DNA from: Candidatus Aenigmatarchaeota archaeon
GTDB taxonomy: Archaea; Aenigmatarchaeota; Aenigmatarchaeia; PWEA01
DNA: 13,362 bases
NCBI GenBank assembly: GCA_003554235.1
Contig: PWFY01000046.1
Coordinates: forward strand, 1-13,362
Direction of reading: 5' to 3'
The notes under the pieces were generated by a model. That model saw only the letters and a program-made list of their open reading frames with translations, did no database searches and was not told the origin of the DNA. The translations under genes and the position numbers were made by a program. Shown piece by piece: positions 6,049 through 12,158 of this stretch. Every line of letters starts with the position of its first letter. Positions within the stretch are counted from its first letter, which is position 1.

Positions 6049-6819
6049 ATGGTGAGGAGGAGGGAGAAGTTTCCTTCTAAAGGCGAGTTGATAGTAGGTA
6101 CTGTAAAAGAGATAAACCCTAATTCTGTATTTGTCGAGCTTGATGAATATGGCAAAAAGGGAATGATACACATATCAGAAATAGCTAAGAAGTGGGTAAG
6201 GGATATAAGAAACTGGGTCAAGGTGGACAAAAAAATAGTCTGTAAGGTCAAGGATGTCAGAGAGGACAAAGGACAAATAGATCTCTCATTGAAGGACGTG
6301 GATGGAAGAACTAAAAATAAAAGGATGCAAACATGGAAGAGGGACGAGAGAGGCGAAGAATTTCTCAAAAAAATAGCAAAAAACGAGGACAAGGATCTGG
6401 ACGAAATCTATGAAGAAATCGGTTTCGACCTGCAGGAGAATTTCAAAGACATGCTTGAACCCTTCGAAATAGCTGTAAGAAAGGGAAAGGAAGAGCTTGA
6501 AAAACGGGGCGTAGAAAGTGACTGGTTGGAAATCATAAAAAAGGTCGGGGAGGACAATATAAAAAAGAAGGCAGAAGAAATCAGAGAAAGATTTATACTT
6601 AGGACGTGGGAACCAGACGGCGTTGATTTACTAAAGGAAGGTCTCCAGTCCATAGAAAAAGAACACAAAGTCGAGTTCAAATACATCTCTGCACCTGAGT
6701 ATGAAATAATAAAGAAGGCAAGGAATCCAAAGGAAGGACAGAAATCAATAAAGGAATCCCTCGATGACCTCGCAAAGAAATTCGAAGGGAAGGAGTTCGA
6801 GTTGAATTCAGAATTTTAA
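6049..6819 (+). CDS. eif2a: Translation initiation factor aIF2 subunit alpha
   Basis: A 256-residue protein with the three-part structure of archaeal initiation factor 2 alpha, which works with the beta and gamma subunits to bring initiator Met-tRNA to the ribosome. The N-terminal S1/OB domain (about 10-85) shows GELIVGTVKEINPNSVFVEL, KKGMIHISEIAKKWV and GQIDLSLKDV. A helical middle domain follows (about 90-175), with FEIAVRKGKEEL. A C-terminal alpha-beta domain (about 176-256) has VEFKYISAPEYEI. Length and order are standard. It is the third gene of the L44e operon. T-rich sequence after its stop and a fresh promoter for nrdR suggest that the operon ends here. Confidence 0.95.
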   Translation: MVRRREKFPSKGELIVGTVKEINPNSVFVELDEYGKKGMIHISEIAKKWVRDIRNWVKVDKKIVCKVKDVREDKGQIDLSLKDVDGRTKNKRMQTWKRDERGEEFLKKIAKNEDKDLDEIYEEIGFDLQENFKDMLEPFEIAVRKGKEELEKRGVESDWLEIIKKVGEDNIKKKAEEIRERFILRTWEPDGVDLLKEGLQSIEKEHKVEFKYISAPEYEIIKKARNPKEGQKSIKESLDDLAKKFEGKEFELNSEF

Positions 6820-6835
6820 CATCCTGAAGTAAATA

Positions 6836-6855
6836 TTTTTCCTAAAATCTGTTTT
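6836..6855 (+). terminator. Candidate T-tract terminator after aIF2 alpha
   Basis: Two T-runs (TTTTT at 6836-6840 and TTTT at 6852-6855) follow the aIF2 alpha stop by 16-36 bases. Archaeal intrinsic termination relies on T-runs in the non-template strand without needing a hairpin. These runs are short, so the call is modest. Confidence 0.4.
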
Positions 6856-6883
6856 CACAAGTATGTTTCCTGCTACAAAAAAG

Positions 6884-6893
6884 TTTAAATATA
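6884..6893 (+). promoter_or_regulatory. TATA box of the nrdR-nrdD-nrdG operon
   Basis: TTTAAATATA is a strong TATA match. Transcription would start near 6915, leaving an untranslated leader of about 87 bases before the nrdR ATG at 7002. This leader is unusually long for the window. It holds the two NrdR-box-like elements, so a bound repressor would block initiation or early elongation. Confidence 0.6.
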
Positions 6894-6916
6894 AGGAAAC
6901 ATATTTCTAGTCTGAG

Positions 6917-6932
6917 TCACCACATATAGTGG
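6917..6932. promoter_or_regulatory. NrdR-box-like operator 1
   Basis: TCACCACATATAGTGG matches 12 of 16 positions of the bacterial NrdR box consensus as I remember it (ACACTATATATAGTGT), including the CAC left arm and TATAGTG right arm. It sits at the predicted transcription start, about 29 bases after the TATA centre, directly upstream of the gene for NrdR itself. The match was counted by eye and not scored by a matrix. Confidence 0.6.
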
Positions 6933-6948
6933 ATAACCAAAGAAGTAA

Positions 6949-6964
6949 ACACAACATGTAGTAG
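6949..6964. promoter_or_regulatory. NrdR-box-like operator 2
   Basis: ACACAACATGTAGTAG matches 11 of 16 positions of the same consensus. It begins exactly 32 bases after box 1, leaving a 16-base gap. NrdR boxes in bacteria occur as pairs about 15-16 bases apart, on the same face of the helix, and this spacing makes the pair much more convincing than either site alone. Confidence 0.5.
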
Positions 6965-7001
6965 TTACAGGTCAATAGTAAAAAAAACTAAAAACGATAA
7001 A

Positions 7002-7442
7002 ATGAAATGTCCAACGTGTTCTTCTGCAACGAAGGTACTTGAATCCCGTGAAATCTCGGACTCAACAGCAATAAGAAGAAGGAGGGAGTGCAAGGACTGT
7101 GAACACAGGTTCACAACCTACGAAAGGCCTGAGCTCTCTGTAAGAGTTGTCAAGAAGGACGGGACGAGAGAAGAGTTTGACCAAGATAAGCTGAAGAGAG
7201 GTATAATGAAGGCCTGTGAAAAAAGGCCTGTCTCGAACCAAGAAGTAGAAGAGATGATAAGAAATGTGGTGAAAAAAATACGAAGGAGGGGAGTCAATGA
7301 AATTGAATCTACGGTAATAGGCAACCTGGTCATGGAAGAACTGAAGGAACTTGACAAGGTCGCATACATTCGGTTTGCCTCCGTCTATAAATCCTTCGAC
7401 CTCGAAACATTAGAAAAAGAAATAAAAACAATTAAAAGGTGA
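7002..7442 (+). CDS. nrdR: Transcriptional repressor NrdR
   Basis: A 146-residue full-length NrdR, the nucleotide-sensing repressor of ribonucleotide reductase genes. The N-terminal zinc ribbon that reads DNA has Cys3, Cys6, Cys30 and Cys33 (MKCPTC and ECKDCEHRFTTYER), with a basic RRRREC stretch between. Residues about 47-137 form an ATP-cone, VRVVKKDGTREEFDQDKLKRG through VAYIRFASVYKSF, which senses ATP and dATP. NrdR is widespread in bacteria and found in only some archaea, so transfer is plausible. It leads an operon with nrdD and nrdG and lies directly behind two NrdR-box-like sites, implying autoregulation. The start has no clear ribosome-binding site beyond a weak GATAA. Confidence 0.95.
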   Translation: MKCPTCSSATKVLESREISDSTAIRRRRECKDCEHRFTTYERPELSVRVVKKDGTREEFDQDKLKRGIMKACEKRPVSNQEVEEMIRNVVKKIRRRGVNEIESTVIGNLVMEELKELDKVAYIRFASVYKSFDLETLEKEIKTIKR

Positions 7443-7447
7443 TTGAA

Positions 7448-9586
7448 ATGGTTTTTGCAGCAATTAAAAAACGTGACGGCACGATTCAAAAATTTCAAAA
7501 GGAAAAAATTACAGACGCAATATGGGAAGCAGCTCAGGCTGTAGGTGGCACAAACAAGGATCTATCGGAAAAGCTATGCGACGAGGTTATAGAAAGACTG
7601 GAAAGGGATCTGGATGAAAACGAAATCCCAACGGTAGAGCAGGTACAGGACAAGGTCGAAAAGACACTTGTAGAAAATGGTCATTACAAAACAGGTAAAG
7701 CTTATATTCTTTACAGAAGCCAGCACGAAGAACTTAGGAAGTTCCACGAACTAATGAGTAACGTATCTCTTGTGGAAAACTACGTAAAGGAAAATGACTG
7801 GCGCGTCAAAGAAAACTCAAACATGAGTTACTCGTTGCAAGGACTCAACGTACATGTTACCGATAAAATAATAAGGAAATACTGGCTCCAGAAAATATAT
7901 CCATCGGAGATAAGAAAAAAACACAACAACGGATTTTTCCATATCCATGACCTCGGAACCTTGGGTCCTTACTGTGTAGGCTGGGATATGAAAGATCTTC
8001 TCTTAGAAGGATTTAAGGGAGTTCGGGGCAAGATCGAATCAAAACCTGCAAACCATTTCGATGTTGCTTTACTGCAGCTTGTAAACTTCCTGTATACATT
8101 ACAAGGTGAAGCAGCAGGAGCGCAGGCTGTATCACATTTTGATACACTGTTGGCTCCCTTTGTTCATTACGACAACCTGGACTACGATGAAGTCAAGCAG
8201 GCGATGCAGAAATTCCTGTATAACATGAATGTCCCCACGAGAGTAGGTTTTCAGACACCGTTTACAAACCTTACCATGGATCTCAGGGTTCCGGAAATGA
8301 TGAAGGATGAGCCCGTTGTAGTGGGAGGCGAGGAAAAGAGTAAGACCTATGGTGAATTCCAGGACGAAATGGATATGATAAACAGGGCCTTTGCAGAAGT
8401 AATGATGGAAGGTGATGCCAAGGGAAGGCCGTTCACGTTTCCCATACCAACCTACAATATAACACAGGGCTTTGACTGGGAAAACGAAGTACTTGATCCT
8501 GTATGGAAGATGACAGCAAAGTATGGAATACCTTACTTTTCAAACTTTATGAACTCTAACATGGACCCTGAAGATGCAAGGTCCATGTGCTGTAGGCTTA
8601 GACTGGACAACAGAGAACTGGAAAAGCGGGGAGGAGGACTGTTTGGATCCGATCCTCTGACCGGATCAATAGGAGTGGTAACAATGAACCTCCCGAGATT
8701 GGCCTATCTCTCTGAGGACGAAGAAGATTTCTTCAACATGTTGGAGGAAAACATGGAACTTGCAAAAGACAGTCTTGTTCTAAAGAGAAAGGTACTTGAA
8801 AAGTTCACGGAAAGAGGTCTTTATCCCTATTCAAAGTTCTACCTCAGAAACATAAAGAAATCACAAGAAAACTACTGGGACAACCATTTCTCTACAATAG
8901 GTCTCATAGGGATGAACGAGGCCCTGATGAACCTCAAGGACACAGACCTGGGTTCAGAGGAAGGCAGGGATTTTGCAGAAAAAACTCTGGAATTTATGAG
9001 GGAAAAGATAGCTGATTTTCAGGAAGAAACAGGAAACATTTTTAACCTCGAAGCAACCCCCGCAGAAGGTTCAAGTTACAGACTTGCCAGGAACGATAAA
9101 AAGGAGTTCCCTGATCTGAAGATCTACAATACAACAGAACTTGGAGACGCAGAACCGGTCTACACTAACTCATCCAGACTTCCGTTTGGATACACAGAAG
9201 ATCTGTTCGAGGCCATGGGAATCCAGGACCCACTACAGACTAAATATACAGGTGGGACTGTTTTCCACGCATGGTTGGGTGAAAAGATGCCCTCCATAGA
9301 AGCGACAAAGAAGCTTGTCAAAAAGATAGCGGAGGACTACAAGATGCCCTATTACCCCCTGACACCGAGCTTCTCTGTGTGCCCGACACATGGATATCTG
9401 GAAGGTGAAAAGGAAATATGTCCAAAGTGCAAGGACCAAGGAGATAGGACCAAGTGTGAGGTTTATTCAAGGGTAGTAGGCTACCTCAGACCAACTGAAC
9501 AGTGGAATCCCGGAAAACAAGAAGAGTTTGAACACAGGGCAGACTACTCAAAGAAAATAAAACCTGAGGCCGAGGTTTCCCGATGA
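7448..9586 (+). CDS. nrdD: Anaerobic (class III) ribonucleoside-triphosphate reductase
   Basis: A 712-residue glycyl-radical enzyme that reduces ribonucleoside triphosphates to deoxy forms without oxygen. An N-terminal ATP-cone (about 1-95, FAAIKKRDGTIQKF) is the allosteric site. The catalytic barrel has GPYCVGWDMKDLL and DARSMCCRLRLDN, whose cysteines fit the active-site thiols. The C-terminal part has a zinc site, CPTHG followed by CPKC, and the glycyl radical loop CEVYSRVVGYL, with the radical Gly near residue 678. I chose the ATG at 7448 because GGTGAT at 7438-7443, overlapping the nrdR stop, is a well-placed ribosome-binding site. A GTG three codons upstream at 7439 lies inside that site. 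The zinc motif has His in place of the second Cys. Confidence 0.95.
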   Translation: MVFAAIKKRDGTIQKFQKEKITDAIWEAAQAVGGTNKDLSEKLCDEVIERLERDLDENEIPTVEQVQDKVEKTLVENGHYKTGKAYILYRSQHEELRKFHELMSNVSLVENYVKENDWRVKENSNMSYSLQGLNVHVTDKIIRKYWLQKIYPSEIRKKHNNGFFHIHDLGTLGPYCVGWDMKDLLLEGFKGVRGKIESKPANHFDVALLQLVNFLYTLQGEAAGAQAVSHFDTLLAPFVHYDNLDYDEVKQAMQKFLYNMNVPTRVGFQTPFTNLTMDLRVPEMMKDEPVVVGGEEKSKTYGEFQDEMDMINRAFAEVMMEGDAKGRPFTFPIPTYNITQGFDWENEVLDPVWKMTAKYGIPYFSNFMNSNMDPEDARSMCCRLRLDNRELEKRGGGLFGSDPLTGSIGVVTMNLPRLAYLSEDEEDFFNMLEENMELAKDSLVLKRKVLEKFTERGLYPYSKFYLRNIKKSQENYWDNHFSTIGLIGMNEALMNLKDTDLGSEEGRDFAEKTLEFMREKIADFQEETGNIFNLEATPAEGSSYRLARNDKKEFPDLKIYNTTELGDAEPVYTNSSRLPFGYTEDLFEAMGIQDPLQTKYTGGTVFHAWLGEKMPSIEATKKLVKKIAEDYKMPYYPLTPSFSVCPTHGYLEGEKEICPKCKDQGDRTKCEVYSRVVGYLRPTEQWNPGKQEEFEHRADYSKKIKPEAEVSR

Positions 9587-10269
9587 AAATCGGAGGACTA
9601 AAGAAGTTTACAGTCACAGACTACCCTGGAAAGATATCTTGCATAGTCTTTGCTCTGGGTTGTAACTTCAGATGCCCTTTTTGCCACAACAGCCACCTGG
9701 TCGAATGTAAAGCGGAAAAGATACCAACAGAGAAAATCCTTGGATTTTTAGAAGAAAGAAGTGGTCAGCTCGAAGGTGTGGTGGTCACAGGCGGCGAGCC
9801 CTTTATACAGGGTGAGATCTTTGAGTTTTTGGAGAAAATCAAGCAGCTGGACTATTCTGTAAAGATAGACACAAATGGAAGTCTTCCGGAAGACCTAAAA
9901 AATGCAGTAGAAAGAAGTCTCGTCGACTATGTAGCAATGGACATAAAGGCTCCTCTCGATGAATATAAAAAGGCAGCCGGAATCAAGGTAGATAGAAGTA
10001 AGCTGGAAAAAAGCATAGACATAATAATGAACATGGAGAACTATGAGTTCAGGACAACTGCTGTACCAGGACTAATAGATGAACAGTCTGTGGAAAAGAT
10101 AGCAAGGAGAATAGATGGGGCCAAAAACTACTTCATACAACAGTTTGAGCCAAGAAATACCTTGGACCCAGAATACAGCAAGAGGGAAAAAATTCCCGTG
10201 AAAAAGCTCCAGGGCTTCAAAAAAACTGCAGAAAGATTTGTAAGAAACTGCAAACTCAGGAATGTGTAA
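9583..10269 (+). CDS. nrdG: Anaerobic ribonucleotide reductase activating enzyme (radical SAM)
   Basis: A 228-residue radical SAM activase that generates the glycyl radical on NrdD using S-adenosylmethionine and a 4Fe-4S cluster. The cluster ligands are Cys27, Cys31 and Cys34 in LGCNFRCPFCHN. The SAM-binding VVVTGGEPF motif is near residue 65-73, and VKIDTNGSLP and VDYVAMDIKAPLDEY are conserved later blocks. It starts within the nrdD stop as ATGA, so the two are translationally coupled, as expected for an enzyme and its activator. Length and motifs match the archaeal and Thermotoga-like NrdG group, which is longer than the enterobacterial enzyme (about 154 residues). No terminator is obvious before the next gene. 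Confidence 0.93.
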   Translation: MKIGGLKKFTVTDYPGKISCIVFALGCNFRCPFCHNSHLVECKAEKIPTEKILGFLEERSGQLEGVVVTGGEPFIQGEIFEFLEKIKQLDYSVKIDTNGSLPEDLKNAVERSLVDYVAMDIKAPLDEYKKAAGIKVDRSKLEKSIDIIMNMENYEFRTTAVPGLIDEQSVEKIARRIDGAKNYFIQQFEPRNTLDPEYSKREKIPVKKLQGFKKTAERFVRNCKLRNV

Positions 10270-10270
10270 G

Positions 10271-10278
10271 CTTTAAAT
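10271..10278 (+). promoter_or_regulatory. TATA-like box for nop10
   Basis: CTTTAAAT directly follows the nrdG stop and is centred 30 bases before the nop10 ATG at 10305. This is good spacing for a leaderless or very short-leader mRNA, so nop10 need not depend on the nrd promoter. Confidence 0.5.
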
Positions 10279-10304
10279 TCTTTGGCATCAAAAGGTCTTA
10301 AGAA

Positions 10305-10463
10305 ATGGAAATCAAAAGATGTAAGTCTTGTGGAGTTTACACCCTGAAAAAGAACTGTCCGGCTTGTTCCGGGAGGGCTGTAAACCCGAGACCTGGACCG
10401 TTTTCCCCAAAAGATCCCCACGGAAAACATAGAAGAAAGGAAAAGCTTAAAAAGGGAGAATAA
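10305..10463 (+). CDS. nop10: H/ACA ribonucleoprotein core protein Nop10
   Basis: A 52-residue protein found by direct reading of the gap between nrdG and the PAC2 gene. It begins MEIKRCKSCGVYTLKKNCPAC and contains AVNPRPGPFSPKDPHGKHRR, the Nop10 signature. The zinc ribbon ligands are Cys6, Cys9, Cys18 and Cys21, followed by the extended PGPFSPKDP stretch and a basic helix with many Lys and Arg. Nop10 binds Cbf5 in the H/ACA complex that converts uridine to pseudouridine in rRNA, guided by a small RNA. In many archaea it directly follows aIF2 alpha; here the nrd operon lies between. Normal family length is about 55-60 residues. Confidence 0.95.
   Translation: MEIKRCKSCGVYTLKKNCPACSGRAVNPRPGPFSPKDPHGKHRRKEKLKKGE
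10446..10453 (+). promoter_or_regulatory. TATA-like box for the PAC2 gene, inside nop10
   Basis: CTTAAAAA overlaps the last codons of nop10 and is centred about 33 bases before the PAC2 ATG at 10483. The alternative is readthrough from nop10, since the gap is only 19 bases. Confidence 0.35.
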
Positions 10464-10482
10464 AGTTTTAATAGGGATATAC

Positions 10483-11280
10483 ATGGAAACTGAAATAAGA
10501 ATACTTGAAGAACCGGACCTTGACAACCCTGTGATGGTCGAGGGTCTACCGGGCATAGGAAACGTAGGCAGGATAGCCTCAGAATACCTAATAAAACATC
10601 TAAATGCAAAAAAGTTTGCAGAAATATACTCTCCACACTTCATGCCTGTAGTTCTTATACACAACGATGAGGTTGAACTGCTTAAATTTGAGTTTTACTA
10701 CTGGAAAAACGAAAACGGAAGGGATGTGATATTTCTCACAGGCGATTCGCAAGCAGACAAGGAAGGAAGCAGAGGACATTTTGAGGTTTCAGAGAAGGTT
10801 CTGGATCTGGCGGAACAGTTTGATGTAGAAAGAATAATAACATTGGGTGGTTACAGTACAGGGGATATAAAGGAAGAGATTGATGGAGATCCTGAGGTCC
10901 TTGGAACCGTAACAGACAAAAACATGATAGAAGAGCTGAACGAATACAATATAAACTTCGATGACACCGATTCAAGGATTGGTATGATTGTAGGGGGCAC
11001 CGGCCTGCTTTTAGGATTGGCAAAAAAAAGAGGTATAGAAGGCCTTTGTCTCATGGGAGAAACAGCAGGATTCCCAATATTAACCGATCCAAAATCGGCC
11101 GAAGGGATAGTAAAGGTTGTGTCGGATGTATTGGATGTGGAGATATCACTTGATGACATAGAAGAAAAGGTTGATGAAATGGAGGACTTTCTCGATAAGC
11201 TTGAAAACGTTCAAAAGAAGGCTATGAGAGAAATGGACCAGTCCGACTCTGAAGACGAAAAACTAAGATACATAGGATGA
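10483..11280 (+). CDS. PAC2-family proteasome assembly chaperone-like protein
   Basis: A 265-residue member of the PAC2 family (COG2047), homologous to eukaryotic PAC2 and archaeal PbaA/PbaB. It shows the family start ILEEPDLDNPVMVEGLPGIGNVG, the RIITLGGYSTGDI block in the middle, the IVGGTGLLLGLAKKRGIEG block, LMGETAGFP near residue 190, and a helical acidic C-terminus. The archaeal relatives bind the proteasome or act as chaperone platforms, but the role of most is unproven. The last residues are LRYIG. The Tyr is third from the end, not second, so a canonical HbYX proteasome-binding tail is absent. It follows nop10 as in many archaea, and its stop overlaps the rpoK reading frame. Confidence 0.85.
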   Translation: METEIRILEEPDLDNPVMVEGLPGIGNVGRIASEYLIKHLNAKKFAEIYSPHFMPVVLIHNDEVELLKFEFYYWKNENGRDVIFLTGDSQADKEGSRGHFEVSEKVLDLAEQFDVERIITLGGYSTGDIKEEIDGDPEVLGTVTDKNMIEELNEYNINFDDTDSRIGMIVGGTGLLLGLAKKRGIEGLCLMGETAGFPILTDPKSAEGIVKVVSDVLDVEISLDDIEEKVDEMEDFLDKLENVQKKAMREMDQSDSEDEKLRYIG

Positions 11281-11288
11281 TTGATAAG

Positions 11289-11492
11289 ATGAAGTTCATA
11301 GACTTTGAGGGGCTTACAAGGTTTGAGAAGGCAAGGCTAATATCTACCAGGGCTCTACAGATATCCATGGGAGCACCAACACTTGTCGAGGAAAAGGGCA
11401 GTATAGACCCTATAAAGGTAGCCAGGAAAGAGTTTGAAAAGGACCTTATACCCCTCAGCATAAAGCCAAAAAATCCACCAAAAATGGCTTAG
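11289..11492 (+). CDS. rpoK: RNA polymerase subunit K (Rpb6 homologue)
   Basis: A 67-residue RNA polymerase subunit homologous to Rpb6/omega, which helps assembly and stability of the enzyme. The signature LTRFEKARLISTRALQISMGAPTLVE is followed by DPIKVARKEFEKDLIPLSI, covering the whole family core. Two starts are possible. The ATG at 11277 overlaps the PAC2 stop as ATGA but has AGG touching it and no room for a ribosome-binding site. The ATG at 11289 has AGGATGAT (11274-11281) seven bases before it and gives an N-terminus MKFIDFEGLTRF nearer to the usual one, so I chose it. The upstream start would add four residues. Confidence 0.92.
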   Translation: MKFIDFEGLTRFEKARLISTRALQISMGAPTLVEEKGSIDPIKVARKEFEKDLIPLSIKPKNPPKMA

Positions 11493-11515
11493 ATATTGGA
11501 AGAAGGTATGGTAAT

Positions 11516-12109
11516 ATGACCGAGCTAATGGAAAGAGAAAAATACGTAAATGCAGGCACACACCTTGGAATGAGAAAAAAGTCAAAGGACGTGGAGGACT
11601 TTATATTCCAAACTAGGCCAGACGGGCTTTCTATAATAGATGTAGAAAAGATAGACAAAAGAATAGATGTAGCAGCGTCCTTCTTGAGCCGGTTCGACAA
11701 GATACTCTTTGTAGGGAGAAAGGAAAACGCCTTACCCGTCCTTGACGTTCTCGACGAAGCAACCGACTTTGAAGTTATCAGCGGGAGGTTCATGCCCGGA
11801 ACTCTAACCAATCCTTCCTTTGAGAGATACTTCGAACCGGATGTTGTTGTGGTATCCGACCCGATAATAGATGAACAGGCAATATTTGAAGCAATAAAAA
11901 AGAGGGTGCCCATAGTAGCGGTCTGTGATAGCTACACGGACCTTGACTATGTAGATCTTATAATACCGGGAAATAACAAAGGGCAGAAAAGTCTTGGTAC
12001 TATACTCTACCTACTAACAAGAGAGATTCTAAAAAGAAGGGGAGAAATAGAAGAAGACGATGACTTTGACTACGCCCTAGCAGACTTTACAGGAGAAGAG
12101 GAAGAGTAG
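11516..12109 (+). CDS. rps2: Ribosomal protein S2 (uS2), small subunit
   Basis: A 197-residue uS2, close to the usual archaeal length. The N-terminal YVNAGTHLGMRKKSKDVEDFIF block, DGLSIIDVEKIDKRI, SGRFMPGTLTNP, PDVVVVSDPIIDEQAI and VPIVAVCDSYTDLDYVDLIIPGNNKG are all family signatures in the right order. The C-terminus is a short acidic tail (GEIEEDDDFDY through GEEEE). A GGT-containing purine run precedes the ATG, and rpoK ends 23 bases upstream. rpoK, S2 and MEMO are neighbours in many archaea, often with enolase and RpoN genes between or before them; those are absent here. Confidence 0.95.
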   Translation: MTELMEREKYVNAGTHLGMRKKSKDVEDFIFQTRPDGLSIIDVEKIDKRIDVAASFLSRFDKILFVGRKENALPVLDVLDEATDFEVISGRFMPGTLTNPSFERYFEPDVVVVSDPIIDEQAIFEAIKKRVPIVAVCDSYTDLDYVDLIIPGNNKGQKSLGTILYLLTREILKRRGEIEEDDDFDYALADFTGEEEE

Positions 12110-12115
12110 ACTGCA

Positions 12116-12125
12116 TATTTATTAA
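12116..12125 (+). promoter_or_regulatory. TATA-like box for the MEMO gene
   Basis: TATTTATTAA follows the S2 stop by six bases. Transcription would start near 12146, leaving a leader of about 13 bases that contains GGGTG before the likely AUU start at 12159. This box is also the first sign that the MEMO gene begins well upstream of its first TTG. Confidence 0.4.
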
Positions 12126-12158
12126 TCTCGAAAACTAAATTTTCCTGGGTGTTGTAAA

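Noticed and set aside
7439..7447. GTG at 7439 as the nrdD start
   Set aside because: The GTG is part of the GGTGAT ribosome-binding site that correctly serves the ATG at 7448, as at two other junctions.
10128..10664. Open minus-strand frame of 178 codons across nrdG, nop10 and the PAC2 start
   Set aside because: It crosses three well-supported plus-strand genes, including Nop10 with a clear zinc ribbon, and has no promoter or recognisable motif.
11262..11280. HbYX proteasome-binding tail on the PAC2 protein
   Set aside because: The chain ends LRYIG, with Tyr third from the end instead of second, so it does not meet the motif.
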